This document shows, in pieces, positions 27,731 through 36,424 of a stretch of 45,704 nt of DNA; positions within the stretch are counted from its first letter, which is position 1, and each line of letters starts with the position of its first letter. This stretch comes from Oscillospiraceae bacterium. GTDB taxonomy: Bacteria; Bacillota; Clostridia; Oscillospirales; Oscillospiraceae. Where the stretch lies: assembly GCA_009782435.1 (NCBI GenBank), contig WRJA01000007.1, forward strand, positions 1 to 45,704, read 5' to 3'. Both the position numbers and the translations under genes were made by a program. The notes beneath the pieces were generated by a model, which worked only from the letters and a program-made list of their open reading frames with translations, ran no database searches and was not told the origin of the DNA.

Positions 27731-28483
27731 GTGCCGGACGCGGAGAAAACAAAGCAAGAACTGATACGGTGGATAGCCGATTACTTCAAGAATAACGCTG
27801 CTGATGAAACAAAGGCGGTCGTCGGTATCAGCGGCGGCAAGGACAGCGCGGTCGTCGCCGCGCTGTGCGCGGAGGCGCTCGGGAAAGAACGCGTTTTGGG
27901 AGTATTAATGCCTTGCGGGGAGCAAAGCGACATTGACGTCGCTCGGGATACATGCGAGACTCTCGGAATTCATCATTTTGAGATCAACATAGGAGAAACC
28001 GCGCGGAGTTTGTTTGACTTGTTGGAGGATTCGGGAATCCGGCTCAACGAAGCGGCGCGTGTCAACACTCCTGCGAGGCTTCGAATGGCGACGCTGTACG
28101 CCGTTTCCGCCGCCGTCGGGGGCAGAGTGGCGAACACCTGCAATCTCAGCGAGGATTGGGTCGGGTATTCCACGAAATTCGGAGACTCCGCCGGGGATTT
28201 CAGCCCGCTTTCAAAGCTGACCGTCACGGAAGTCAAGGCTGTCGGCAAAGCGCTGGGGCTGCCGGAGCGCTTCACTCATAAACTTCCGATCGACGGGCTT
28301 TCCGGCAAGAGCGACGAGGAAAATCTCGGATTCTCATATGAGGTCTTGGACAGATATATTCGAGAGAAGACCTGTGAAGATACGGAAGTTAAAGAAAAGA
28401 TAGACAGGCTGAGGCGGATAAATATGCACAAGCTTTTACCCATGCCCGTATTCAGCCCATATAAAAACAGTGCAGATCACTGA
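27731..28483 (+). CDS. nadE: NH3-dependent NAD+ synthetase
   Basis: VVGISGGKDSAVVAALCAEALG, NTCNLSEDWVGYSTKFGDSAGDFSPLSKLTVTEV, KLPIDGLSGKSDEENLGFSYE; GTG start; no glutaminase domain. Confidence 0.94.
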   Translation: MPDAEKTKQELIRWIADYFKNNAADETKAVVGISGGKDSAVVAALCAEALGKERVLGVLMPCGEQSDIDVARDTCETLGIHHFEINIGETARSLFDLLEDSGIRLNEAARVNTPARLRMATLYAVSAAVGGRVANTCNLSEDWVGYSTKFGDSAGDFSPLSKLTVTEVKAVGKALGLPERFTHKLPIDGLSGKSDEENLGFSYEVLDRYIREKTCEDTEVKEKIDRLRRINMHKLLPMPVFSPYKNSADH

Positions 28484-28502
28484 TTTCGGGAGGTCGATCC
28501 GG

Positions 28503-29894
28503 TTGAAAAAAATGATAAAAAAACTCATTGTGACAGTTTTGTCCGCGGTTTTGATGCTGACGGCGTTTACCTCAAATCCGCTCGCCGCTGATGCTTCCGG
28601 CGACGGGAGCTTCGACGTCAGCGCTTTTGAATTGCTTGTCGGCTTGGGTGTGGTGCGGCCGCCGGAGTCCGGTTTTGACCCCGCGAGACCTTTGACGAGA
28701 GCTGAGTTTGCACAAACGGTCAGTACTATTTTGAACGGCGGTCCGGGCGGAGCTTCGGAGCCGTCTGAAGACGACGCGGTCGGGTTTACCGACATTAAAG
28801 GCCATTGGGCTGAAGCATACATAAATCATTGCGCAGCACGCGGGGCCGTCTCCGGCAGCGGCGCCGGATTTCACCCTGACGACGCCGTGACCGGCGCGCA
28901 GGCCGCGAAAATGCTGCTTGCCGCAGTGGGGTACGACCCCGAAAAAGAAGCCTTTGTAAACGATCCCGCATGGGAATCGAATGTTCGCGCCGCCGCGCGA
29001 AAAGCCGGCATATTTTCAGGATTCGACGCGGAACCGCTCGGCGAAGTGAACTCTTATGACGCGGCGCTTATGTGCATTAACGCGCTCTTCGCGGACAAAG
29101 TCACATATGACGCGCAGGGCGCGCTCGAAACGTCGGACATGACTCAAGCGGAAGAGGCCTTCGGCCTGAGAGCGGTCGCGGGCGTCGTCGTCGCCTGCGA
29201 ATACGCGGCTTTGGAAGGATTTGAGATTCAGGAGCCGGGTTTTTGCTTGCTCCTCGGAGAAAAAGGAGAAACGTCCGTAATAAAAGTCGAAGCGGGGCTT
29301 GACATGCTGGGCCGCACCGTGAGCTTTTTCGCGGCGACCTCTTCAGGCGGCTCCGGCTCCTTGGCGCTCGCGCATTATTCGGGGACCCTCGCCCGGTTTC
29401 CCTCCAATACTGTTTACCGGCCGGCTGTTTCGGAAGTCGGTTTCAAAAAAACAGACGACGGCTTTACTCTTGATATCGGAGTCGGCGAGTTTTCGTTTTC
29501 GGCATATCCCGCTTCCGGTTCCGGGGAAAATGTACTGTTTTACGATAATTTCAAGCCGATATTCGCGCCGGCTTCGGGTTCCGGCCTTGACGAGATCAAC
29601 AAGCTGCTCGCGTCGGGCGGCGTTTTAAGCGCCGTGACGGCGGTCGGCAACACCGGACGCGACGAAATAAATGTGATATTCAAGATTTCCAAGTCATTCG
29701 CGAGAATAGAGGAAGTGCGAAACGGGAGAATAACAGTCGGCGGCGGCGTATACGGTTTTGACGACTGCGTCGGCATTTCAAGGGAAGAATTCAACTCATT
29801 GCAAAAAGGTGACGCTGTGCTTTTTGCCGTAATATACGGCAGCGGAAAACTGATGACAGAACGGACCTTGTTAAGCAGCGCGCCGGATGCGTGA
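28503..29894 (+). CDS. Secreted SLH-domain protein
   Basis: TTG start at 28503 after GGGAGG; signal peptide LKKMIKKLIVTVLSAVLMLTAFTSNPLAADA; SLH-like segments (DDAVGFTDIKGHWAEAYINHCAARGAVSGSGAGFHPDDAVTGAQAAKMLLAAVGY). Confidence 0.8.
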   Translation: MKKMIKKLIVTVLSAVLMLTAFTSNPLAADASGDGSFDVSAFELLVGLGVVRPPESGFDPARPLTRAEFAQTVSTILNGGPGGASEPSEDDAVGFTDIKGHWAEAYINHCAARGAVSGSGAGFHPDDAVTGAQAAKMLLAAVGYDPEKEAFVNDPAWESNVRAAARKAGIFSGFDAEPLGEVNSYDAALMCINALFADKVTYDAQGALETSDMTQAEEAFGLRAVAGVVVACEYAALEGFEIQEPGFCLLLGEKGETSVIKVEAGLDMLGRTVSFFAATSSGGSGSLALAHYSGTLARFPSNTVYRPAVSEVGFKKTDDGFTLDIGVGEFSFSAYPASGSGENVLFYDNFKPIFAPASGSGLDEINKLLASGGVLSAVTAVGNTGRDEINVIFKISKSFARIEEVRNGRITVGGGVYGFDDCVGISREEFNSLQKGDAVLFAVIYGSGKLMTERTLLSSAPDA

Positions 29895-29938
29895 TGCGGA
29901 AGAAACGATAAAGCTGATATTTTACGGAGGAATGAAAA

Positions 29939-30343
29939 ATGATAACGCTTTCAAAGGACATGGAAACGGGAGTCGCTAAGATCGATGAGCAGCACAGAGA
30001 ACTGATAAGCAGGATAAACGCCGTCACTTCAATGGGCGCTTTATCCGTTTCAAAAGAAGAAACGCAAAAAACCGTCGATCTTTTGGGAGAATACATAATC
30101 AAGCACTTCGGCGATGAAGAAGCGCTGCACAGGCAATATAACTATCCCAAGTATGAATGGCATAAAGGGCAGCACCGGATGCTTGAAAACGAATATCCGA
30201 AAATACGAAAAGAATTTGCCGAAACAGGCCCGTCCGCAAAATTTACGCTGGATCTCAACAAGACAATAATAGACTGGATAGTGCGGCATATAAAATCCGC
30301 CGACGTTGAATTCGGCAAATATTACAGGGAACACAACAAATAA
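29939..30343 (+). CDS. Bacteriohemerythrin (paralogue of 3990..4394)
   Basis: KIDEQHREL, HFGDEEALH, HKGQHRML, HIKSADVEFG; same 134-aa length as the first copy. Confidence 0.92.
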   Translation: MITLSKDMETGVAKIDEQHRELISRINAVTSMGALSVSKEETQKTVDLLGEYIIKHFGDEEALHRQYNYPKYEWHKGQHRMLENEYPKIRKEFAETGPSAKFTLDLNKTIIDWIVRHIKSADVEFGKYYREHNK

Positions 30344-30392
30344 AACCCCGAAAACCGTTTGACGTCATGCGGGCCGGAGAGAAAAAACAAAG

Positions 30393-30421
30393 CCGGGGCA
30401 ATTGCCCCGGTTTTGTTTTTT
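30393..30421. terminator. Bidirectional terminator between convergent genes
   Basis: A-rich tract, CCGGGGCAATTGCCCCGG, then TTTTGTTTTTTT. Confidence 0.85.
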
Positions 30422-30425
30422 TGTT

Positions 30426-32186
30426 TTATTCGGTTCCTTCAAAAAGGCTCTCTTTCACGGCGTTGTCATATGCCTGCGTTTTTTGCCGGTTTTCCGTGCG
30501 CAGTTTTCCGACGGTCCCGGCGAGCACCCTTTGATAGATCTTAACGCCGGCGGCCGGTTCGGTTTTTGTGATCTTTCGGAGGTTTTCCTCCTTGATTCCG
30601 ATAAGCTCGGTGAACTGCTCCGCTCTTCCGCCGGAGAGGAAAGTTTTAAAGGAGAGACAGCTTTCTCCGAGAATGTCCCCCTGTTTCAGCCGGGCGATCT
30701 CCGTGCCCTCGCCTTCCGAGCCGGTATCGGACTTGTTGATTATTACGATCTCGCCTTTCAGAATAACGTACAGGGTGTCGTTGAAATCCCCTTCTTTGAA
30801 TACAGTTTCGCCTTCATAAAAGGTTTTAACGAAGAAATAATCCTTGATTTTTGCCAATTCGGCGGAGCTGACGTCTATGTTAAAGGCTTTTTTCACATTC
30901 GCGGCGATATCAACGTCGTTGAGGTCGCGTTCGTTCACGGCGTTTCTGAGTATGGGTTTTTTGGTCAGGTTATGTTCTTCCATTATTTTACGGAGCCTGT
31001 AGCGATGCTCCGAGATGATAAAGGTCAGCTGCTCCCAGGATTTCTGGTTGGCGCGGTAGCGGGAAAAAGTGTCAAATGTCGGCTGCGCGTCTTTTTTGCC
31101 GAAGGAGATGTTGTTCAATGCTTCACGGCAGCCTTCCGCGTCTCCGTCCTGCATATATTGGAGAGCCAGCATAGTGTTTGAGCGGAATATTTTTTCCTGA
31201 AGGTCGCTGCGCAGAAATTCGCCGGGATAGGGGTCGAAGTCCTCCGCCGAGACCGTGACCATATTGCTGGTCTTATACTGGGATTGAATTTTTGAGTAGG
31301 CGTATACGAAGCGGTAAATGTCTTCCCTGATGCGCTTCCATTGCGGGTGTTTTTTCGGTACGGGCAAATGCTTGATCGACAGCGTGTTGTCCAAGAAGAA
31401 ACTGAAGCCGTACATCCTGCTGTTTATCACATAGTCGATGTCCTCGCCTCTTGTGATATGGGGGTCGAACGGCACGCAGCGGAACATGTCGCGGTGCAGT
31501 ATCATGGCGCCGCCGAACGCGAAAGGCGTGCGTTTTATCCTCGGGGAGCAGCCGATGAATTCATCGAAGGCCCTTGCCTTCGCGCCGAAACGATCCCAGT
31601 AGGTCATCCACGCCTCCGGTTTCACATCGTCATAGTATTGGTCGTTTTTATTGAGATAATAACCGGCCATACCGTACACGATGTCGCCGTATACTCTTTT
31701 TCCGAGAAATTCCGTGGACCTTTCGATAAAATCGCGCTTCTCGAAAACCTCGTCGTCGTCTATCAGTATGGCGGCGTCGGCGGCGAGGACGTCGGACGTC
31801 AAAAGACAAATGTTCCTGACGTTGGAATAGCCGTTCATGGTCAGAAGCGACAGGGCGTTGTGAGTCGCGTTGCTCTCTTTGAAAACCTCGGCCATTTTCC
31901 GCAGATCCGTAGGCGTGAAGATGTATGTCTCGGCGTTAAGACCGGCTTTTTTCACGATCTCAACAACGCGCGCCTCCGCGCGGTCTTCGATTTCCGGCGT
32001 CGTGGGGCAGACGAGCAACACCAGTTTAAAATCTTTGCTTGTGAGTATTTTCATGCTCTCGAGGGTGCGTTGCAAGGTGTCTTCGTCGTCTAAGGCGGTG
32101 GGGTGGTCATATACCGCGTCTCCTTCCCGCCAGCCGTCTTTTTTTTCTCTTGACCAGTATGTCGGAATAACAACGACTTTTCTCAT
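30426..32186 (-). CDS. Glycosyltransferase-like protein with C-terminal cyclic-nucleotide-binding-like domain
   Basis: N-terminal GT-A-like region (VVIPTYW, AAILIDDDEVFEKRDFIERS, AFGGAMILHRDMFRCVPFDPHITRGEDIDYVINSRMYGF); C-terminal KIKDYFFVKTFYEGETVFKEGDFNDTLYVILKGEIVIINK...IARLKQGDILGESCLSF resembles the cNMP-binding/Crp fold. Confidence 0.8.
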   Translation of the reverse strand: MRKVVVIPTYWSREKKDGWREGDAVYDHPTALDDEDTLQRTLESMKILTSKDFKLVLLVCPTTPEIEDRAEARVVEIVKKAGLNAETYIFTPTDLRKMAEVFKESNATHNALSLLTMNGYSNVRNICLLTSDVLAADAAILIDDDEVFEKRDFIERSTEFLGKRVYGDIVYGMAGYYLNKNDQYYDDVKPEAWMTYWDRFGAKARAFDEFIGCSPRIKRTPFAFGGAMILHRDMFRCVPFDPHITRGEDIDYVINSRMYGFSFFLDNTLSIKHLPVPKKHPQWKRIREDIYRFVYAYSKIQSQYKTSNMVTVSAEDFDPYPGEFLRSDLQEKIFRSNTMLALQYMQDGDAEGCREALNNISFGKKDAQPTFDTFSRYRANQKSWEQLTFIISEHRYRLRKIMEEHNLTKKPILRNAVNERDLNDVDIAANVKKAFNIDVSSAELAKIKDYFFVKTFYEGETVFKEGDFNDTLYVILKGEIVIINKSDTGSEGEGTEIARLKQGDILGESCLSFKTFLSGGRAEQFTELIGIKEENLRKITKTEPAAGVKIYQRVLAGTVGKLRTENRQKTQAYDNAVKESLFEGTE

Positions 32187-32270
32187 GTGTTCTCCGTATG
32201 CCGCTGCCGTTGCGGGGATATGCCCGCTTTTCGCGGCACGCCGCCGTTTCGGCCGGCGGCAGACCGAATT

Positions 32271-33479
32271 TTACCGTTTGATCGATTCTTCGTAAATGTC
32301 GGTAAGCGCTCCTATCAGTTTGTCCTGCGCGAAGTTGAGTTTGACGTATTCAGCCGCGACGCGGCTTTTTTCAGCCCTGTTCGGGTTAAAGACCTCCGCC
32401 GTTACGGCCTCGGCAAGACCGTGCGGGTCGTCCACGTCAACGAGCCTGCCGACCTTGTCGTTGATAATATCGGGAAGGCCGCCCTGATTGGTCGCGATCA
32501 CCGGACTGCCGCATGCGAGAGCCTCAAGCGCCACAAGACCGAAAGGCTCTCTTCTCGACGGGACAACGGTGACGTCGGCCGCGCTGTAGAGGTTGCGGAG
32601 TTGGAAAACGGGAAGAAAACCGATGAAATGAGTGTTGCGCAGTTTCAGGCTTTTCGCTTGTTTTTTCAGTTTGTCGGAAAGATCCCCTTCGCCCGCCACT
32701 ATGGTCGTTATCTTGCCGGGATGCTCACCCTCGTAGAATTTTGCGGCCTGCAGCAATATGTCGACGCCTTTGAAGTGGGTCAGTTTCCCGGTAAACAGCA
32801 CGATATGCGCAGAGGGAGGGATGTCATGCTCGGCTAAAACCTCTTCTTTTACAACTTTTGCGGGGAAAAAGCGCGACGGATCATATCCGTTTTTGATGTA
32901 GGCAGTTTTTCCGGCGCAGTCGGGGAAAAGCTCTTTCACAAGCATGTCGTTATCTTCGGAAATGGTAACGATGCGCTTTGCGCCGCTCGCTGCCGAATGG
33001 GCGTCTTTTCTGAAACGCGCGGTTTTTTGATAGCCCATCAGGTCGGTGCCGTGCGCCGTGATTACGTAGGGGATGCCTGTTTCGCGCGCGATCTCGGAGA
33101 GCAGCCAAATATGCTGGGCGTGTATGATGTCGGGCGAGAATTCCTTCACTGCCTTCTCGGCGGCTTTCCTGAAAGCCGACATATAGGCGTCGAGCTGTTC
33201 GTCGCTGAGATCATAGAAAGTTTGCGTGCTGCGGGGATGACTTGTGAAGCAGGGGAAGTTGAACGGAAGCGCGCCCTCGATCCGGTCGGAATTCTCGGTA
33301 TCCGTAAAAAACACGGTATATATGCCTATGTTCTCCGGCACGGCAAAATTCGTTGTGTTTTCGGGCATGAGAACGCATACCTCGTGGCCTTCGTCCGTCA
33401 AGTGTTTCGCTATGTTTAGCGTGTAGGTCCCGCTTCCCGAACCGGCGAGCGGAAAGTGACTGGTCATCAAAACTTTCAT
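32271..33479 (-). CDS. Glycosyltransferase family 4-type protein
   Basis: MTSHFPLAGSGSGTYTLNIAKHLTDEGHEV, FTGKLTHFKGVDILLQAAKF, VVPSRREPFGLVALEALACGSPVIATNQGGLPDII. Confidence 0.93.
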   Translation of the reverse strand: MKVLMTSHFPLAGSGSGTYTLNIAKHLTDEGHEVCVLMPENTTNFAVPENIGIYTVFFTDTENSDRIEGALPFNFPCFTSHPRSTQTFYDLSDEQLDAYMSAFRKAAEKAVKEFSPDIIHAQHIWLLSEIARETGIPYVITAHGTDLMGYQKTARFRKDAHSAASGAKRIVTISEDNDMLVKELFPDCAGKTAYIKNGYDPSRFFPAKVVKEEVLAEHDIPPSAHIVLFTGKLTHFKGVDILLQAAKFYEGEHPGKITTIVAGEGDLSDKLKKQAKSLKLRNTHFIGFLPVFQLRNLYSAADVTVVPSRREPFGLVALEALACGSPVIATNQGGLPDIINDKVGRLVDVDDPHGLAEAVTAEVFNPNRAEKSRVAAEYVKLNFAQDKLIGALTDIYEESIKR

Positions 33480-33581
33480 TGTTTGCTCCGTTTCTCCGTA
33501 ATAACGGCCCGGCGTAGGGTGGCGCCGCCGGAAAGATTTAGTGTGCAGAGCTTCGGCGTTCGGTGTAAAAAAGGCGTGTTT

Positions 33582-34739
33582 TCAGCAAAAACCGCCTGTT
33601 TTAATGAATTCTGACCATGCTTCCGATAAAGCTTCAAATTCGTTTTCGTTATGCTCTTTGTTATTCCGGCAAATGTCGAACTTATCCGCAAGCGTAAGGA
33701 ACCTTTCGTTGCCGGTGTATTCCGCCGCCGCGCGGGCGCCTGTTATAAGGTTCCGGCGCATATTGTCGAGGAGGGCGTCCGTATCCTCGCCGAGCCGGCG
33801 GATGTAAAAAGGGTTTCTTCCTATCCAACCGGTACAGGCGTAATAAAAACGCGCCTGCGCCGACGGCTGTGTGCGAAGATCGGGTATCTCCGGCCAATTC
33901 CCGTATGTATCGTGGAATATGGGCGTTTGTATGTCCGTGCATTTTACCCCGGCAGGTTTCAGGGCCGCGCTCAGCACTGTATCTTCACCCCGCGCAAGGT
34001 AAAAACCGTCCGGAGCGGTGTAGTACGGAGAATAAAACGGCGGCAGGACGGAAAAGACGTTCAGATTGAAACCCGCGTTGCCTCCGAGAACTTTATCGCA
34101 GGGGCAAGGTTCGGCTTCTTCCGATGAGAGAGTCACGCATAAGTGTTTTTCGCTGTTTTTCCAGTATGGGATCATGTTTTCTTTTTTCAGACCGATAAGA
34201 AGCTCGTCCATGCCGTCAAACCGCGCGGGAGGCAGGATGTTGCTGCCGCTGTATTCGCTTGTGGTAATATCGGCGCCGGCGGTCAAATGCTTCAGGTGAG
34301 AACCGAAAAAGTCAACGTCTTTTTGCACGATCTCGCCGTCTTTTTCCGCGAGAACAAACGGAAGAACGTCGGAGTCTATGAATATGAGGATGTCGGCGCC
34401 CCGAAGCATCGCCTCCGCCACCACTTGATTCCTGTTGAAACCGTAAGGAACAAGGCCGCTTCCGAGATTGTCGGGCAGATCAAGAAGCGCGGCGCTCGAA
34501 CGCCGGCTCACGCCGAGTTTTTTGAACATTTCCTTCAGGTATGAGGATGTGTTCAGGTCGATGAGGTACAGAGGCGCTTTTTTACCGGCTTCGGCGATGT
34601 AATCCTCGTCCGCGCCGCGCGAACAGGTAGCAACAACACCGGAGATCTCATGCCCGTATTTTTCGGCGTTTTCAAGAAAACCGATAATCGAGCAGGAGTA
34701 ATCGAGCCTGCCGGTGATCATCCCGAGAAATATTCTCAT
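33582..34739 (-). CDS. Putative GT-A-fold glycosyltransferase-like protein
   Basis: NRNQVVAEAMLRGADILIFIDSDVLPF (DxD-type motif), GGNAGFNLNVF, ARGEDTVLSAAL; clustered with two other GT-like genes. Confidence 0.6.
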   Translation of the reverse strand: MRIFLGMITGRLDYSCSIIGFLENAEKYGHEISGVVATCSRGADEDYIAEAGKKAPLYLIDLNTSSYLKEMFKKLGVSRRSSAALLDLPDNLGSGLVPYGFNRNQVVAEAMLRGADILIFIDSDVLPFVLAEKDGEIVQKDVDFFGSHLKHLTAGADITTSEYSGSNILPPARFDGMDELLIGLKKENMIPYWKNSEKHLCVTLSSEEAEPCPCDKVLGGNAGFNLNVFSVLPPFYSPYYTAPDGFYLARGEDTVLSAALKPAGVKCTDIQTPIFHDTYGNWPEIPDLRTQPSAQARFYYACTGWIGRNPFYIRRLGEDTDALLDNMRRNLITGARAAAEYTGNERFLTLADKFDICRNNKEHNENEFEALSEAWSEFIKTGGFC

Positions 34740-34824
34740 TGGCGACGGTTTCCTTTACACAAGTAATATGCATATCATTACGGTGATTATACTATACGGA
34801 ATCAAGGATAGAAAGCTTTTTTTG

Positions 34825-34869
34825 ACAAATTGACAATTTGTTGAAATATTACCGCCCGAATGATAAAAT
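34825..34869 (+). promoter_or_regulatory. Predicted promoter overlapped by a 17-bp palindrome
   Basis: Palindrome ACAAATT-GAC-AATTTGT (34825-34841) abutting TTGAAA (34841-34846), 17-nt spacer, TAAAAT (34864-34869). Confidence 0.5.
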
Positions 34870-34942
34870 AATATAAAACGCCTGCTTTATCGCTCGTAAT
34901 AATTACAGCGCGGGCACAGTAAAATTTTGTTAAGGACCGGAT

Positions 34943-36223
34943 ATGATAACAAAAAACAAAGGAAAAACCCTTCAGGATAAATTGATAAAGCGCAAACTCC
35001 GTAAGCCGAATTATATTATTTACAGGATACTTGCCTTCGCGGTACTTAAAAATCTCGGGAAAAAATACGGCCTGAGCTGCACATACAAAGTGGACCTGAA
35101 GGATTATAAAGCGCCGTTCATCGTTGTGGGCAATCATTCCTCGCGTATGGATTATATTTTCGCGTCCCTTGCCATGCTTCCGCATTCGCTCAGCTATGTC
35201 GCGGGTTACAATGAATTTTTCCGGTCGCACCTCGCTTTTATCTTCAGGCTCATGCAGGTCATTCCGAAAAAGAATTTCGTAAATGACGTCTATACTGTCA
35301 GATCGATAAAGCGGGTGATAAGAGACAAGGGGAATATCATCTTATTCCCGGAGGGAATGAATTCGATATCCGGGGCAAACCAGCCCTGCGCCGTCGCGAG
35401 CGGGAAATTACTGAAGCATTTGGGCCTGCCCGTGCTGCGCATCGGGATCTCGGGCGGCTATATGACAAGCCCGAAATACTGTCTCGACGAGCGGCCCGGC
35501 CGCGTGGACGTCGAGGTCGATCTGCTGTTTACGCCGGAAATGCTTTCCGGCCTTTCTCCGGATGAGATTCAAAAGGAACTCGACAGGGCGATCTGTCACG
35601 ACGACTATGCCCGGAACAAAACGGCGCGCGTCAAGTTCACCGGAAACGGGCAGACGGCAAAAAACATGCATAATATGCTGTATTGGTGTCCCCGCTGCGG
35701 GGTTGAGTTTTCCATGACAGGCGAGGGGAACAGAATACTTTGCGCAAACTGCGGAAACGGCGCGGAATTGAACGAATACTATGACCTTATCCCTTTTGAC
35801 GACAAATGCGTCATCCCGGAGACTCCGCGCGTCTGGTGGGACAAAGAGCGCGAGCTTGCCCGCGAATTGGTCAAAGACGAGAGCTTTGTACTCAGCGAAC
35901 ACGTCAGACTCGGAACTCTTCCCGGGTACAAATACTTAAAAGAGCAAAAAACAAGCGAGATAACGGGCGAGGGTGAACTCACATTAACAAGAGCGGGCCT
36001 GCGTTTTGAAGGAAAGAGGGACAATGAGCCGTTCTCGTTTTTTATCGGCGCGAGAGAACTGCCGACCTACGGCATGTGTACCGACATGTCGCGCTTTTAT
36101 ACTTTTGCGACCGGCGAGTTCTTGGAATTTTTTCCCGACGGCGCGTCGGTCGCCAAGTGGCTGCTGACAACGGAAGAGAACCACCGGTATGTCGGCGGTT
36201 CGTGGAAAGATTTTGCTTTTTGA
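34943..36223 (+). CDS. 1-acyl-sn-glycerol-3-phosphate acyltransferase (PlsC-like) with zinc-ribbon C-terminal extension
   Basis: GNHSSRMDYIF (HX4D), FPEGMNS; extension with YWCPRCGVEFSMTGEGNRILCANCGNG. Confidence 0.85.
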   Translation: MITKNKGKTLQDKLIKRKLRKPNYIIYRILAFAVLKNLGKKYGLSCTYKVDLKDYKAPFIVVGNHSSRMDYIFASLAMLPHSLSYVAGYNEFFRSHLAFIFRLMQVIPKKNFVNDVYTVRSIKRVIRDKGNIILFPEGMNSISGANQPCAVASGKLLKHLGLPVLRIGISGGYMTSPKYCLDERPGRVDVEVDLLFTPEMLSGLSPDEIQKELDRAICHDDYARNKTARVKFTGNGQTAKNMHNMLYWCPRCGVEFSMTGEGNRILCANCGNGAELNEYYDLIPFDDKCVIPETPRVWWDKERELARELVKDESFVLSEHVRLGTLPGYKYLKEQKTSEITGEGELTLTRAGLRFEGKRDNEPFSFFIGARELPTYGMCTDMSRFYTFATGEFLEFFPDGASVAKWLLTTEENHRYVGGSWKDFAF

Positions 36224-36329
36224 AAATACCCGGGCACTGATACCGAAAACCGAAATCAGTTTGATCAAGACGGCGAGAGCCGGAGCGATCGCATAAGCTG
36301 ACGCCTGCCGGTATCTTGCTGCCGGGGGA

Positions 36330-36367
36330 AAAAGAGGAGATGTTCAGTTGAACATCTCCTCTTTTAT
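36330..36367. terminator. Bidirectional terminator between convergent genes
   Basis: AAAAGAGGAGATGTTCA-GT-TGAACATCTCCTCTTTT perfect inverted repeat with A/T ends. Confidence 0.85.
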
Positions 36368-36424
36368 TTGATTTTGCGGCATCATGCGCCTGTTCAGCCG
36401 GTTCCCGACAGGCGCCGGGACCGA

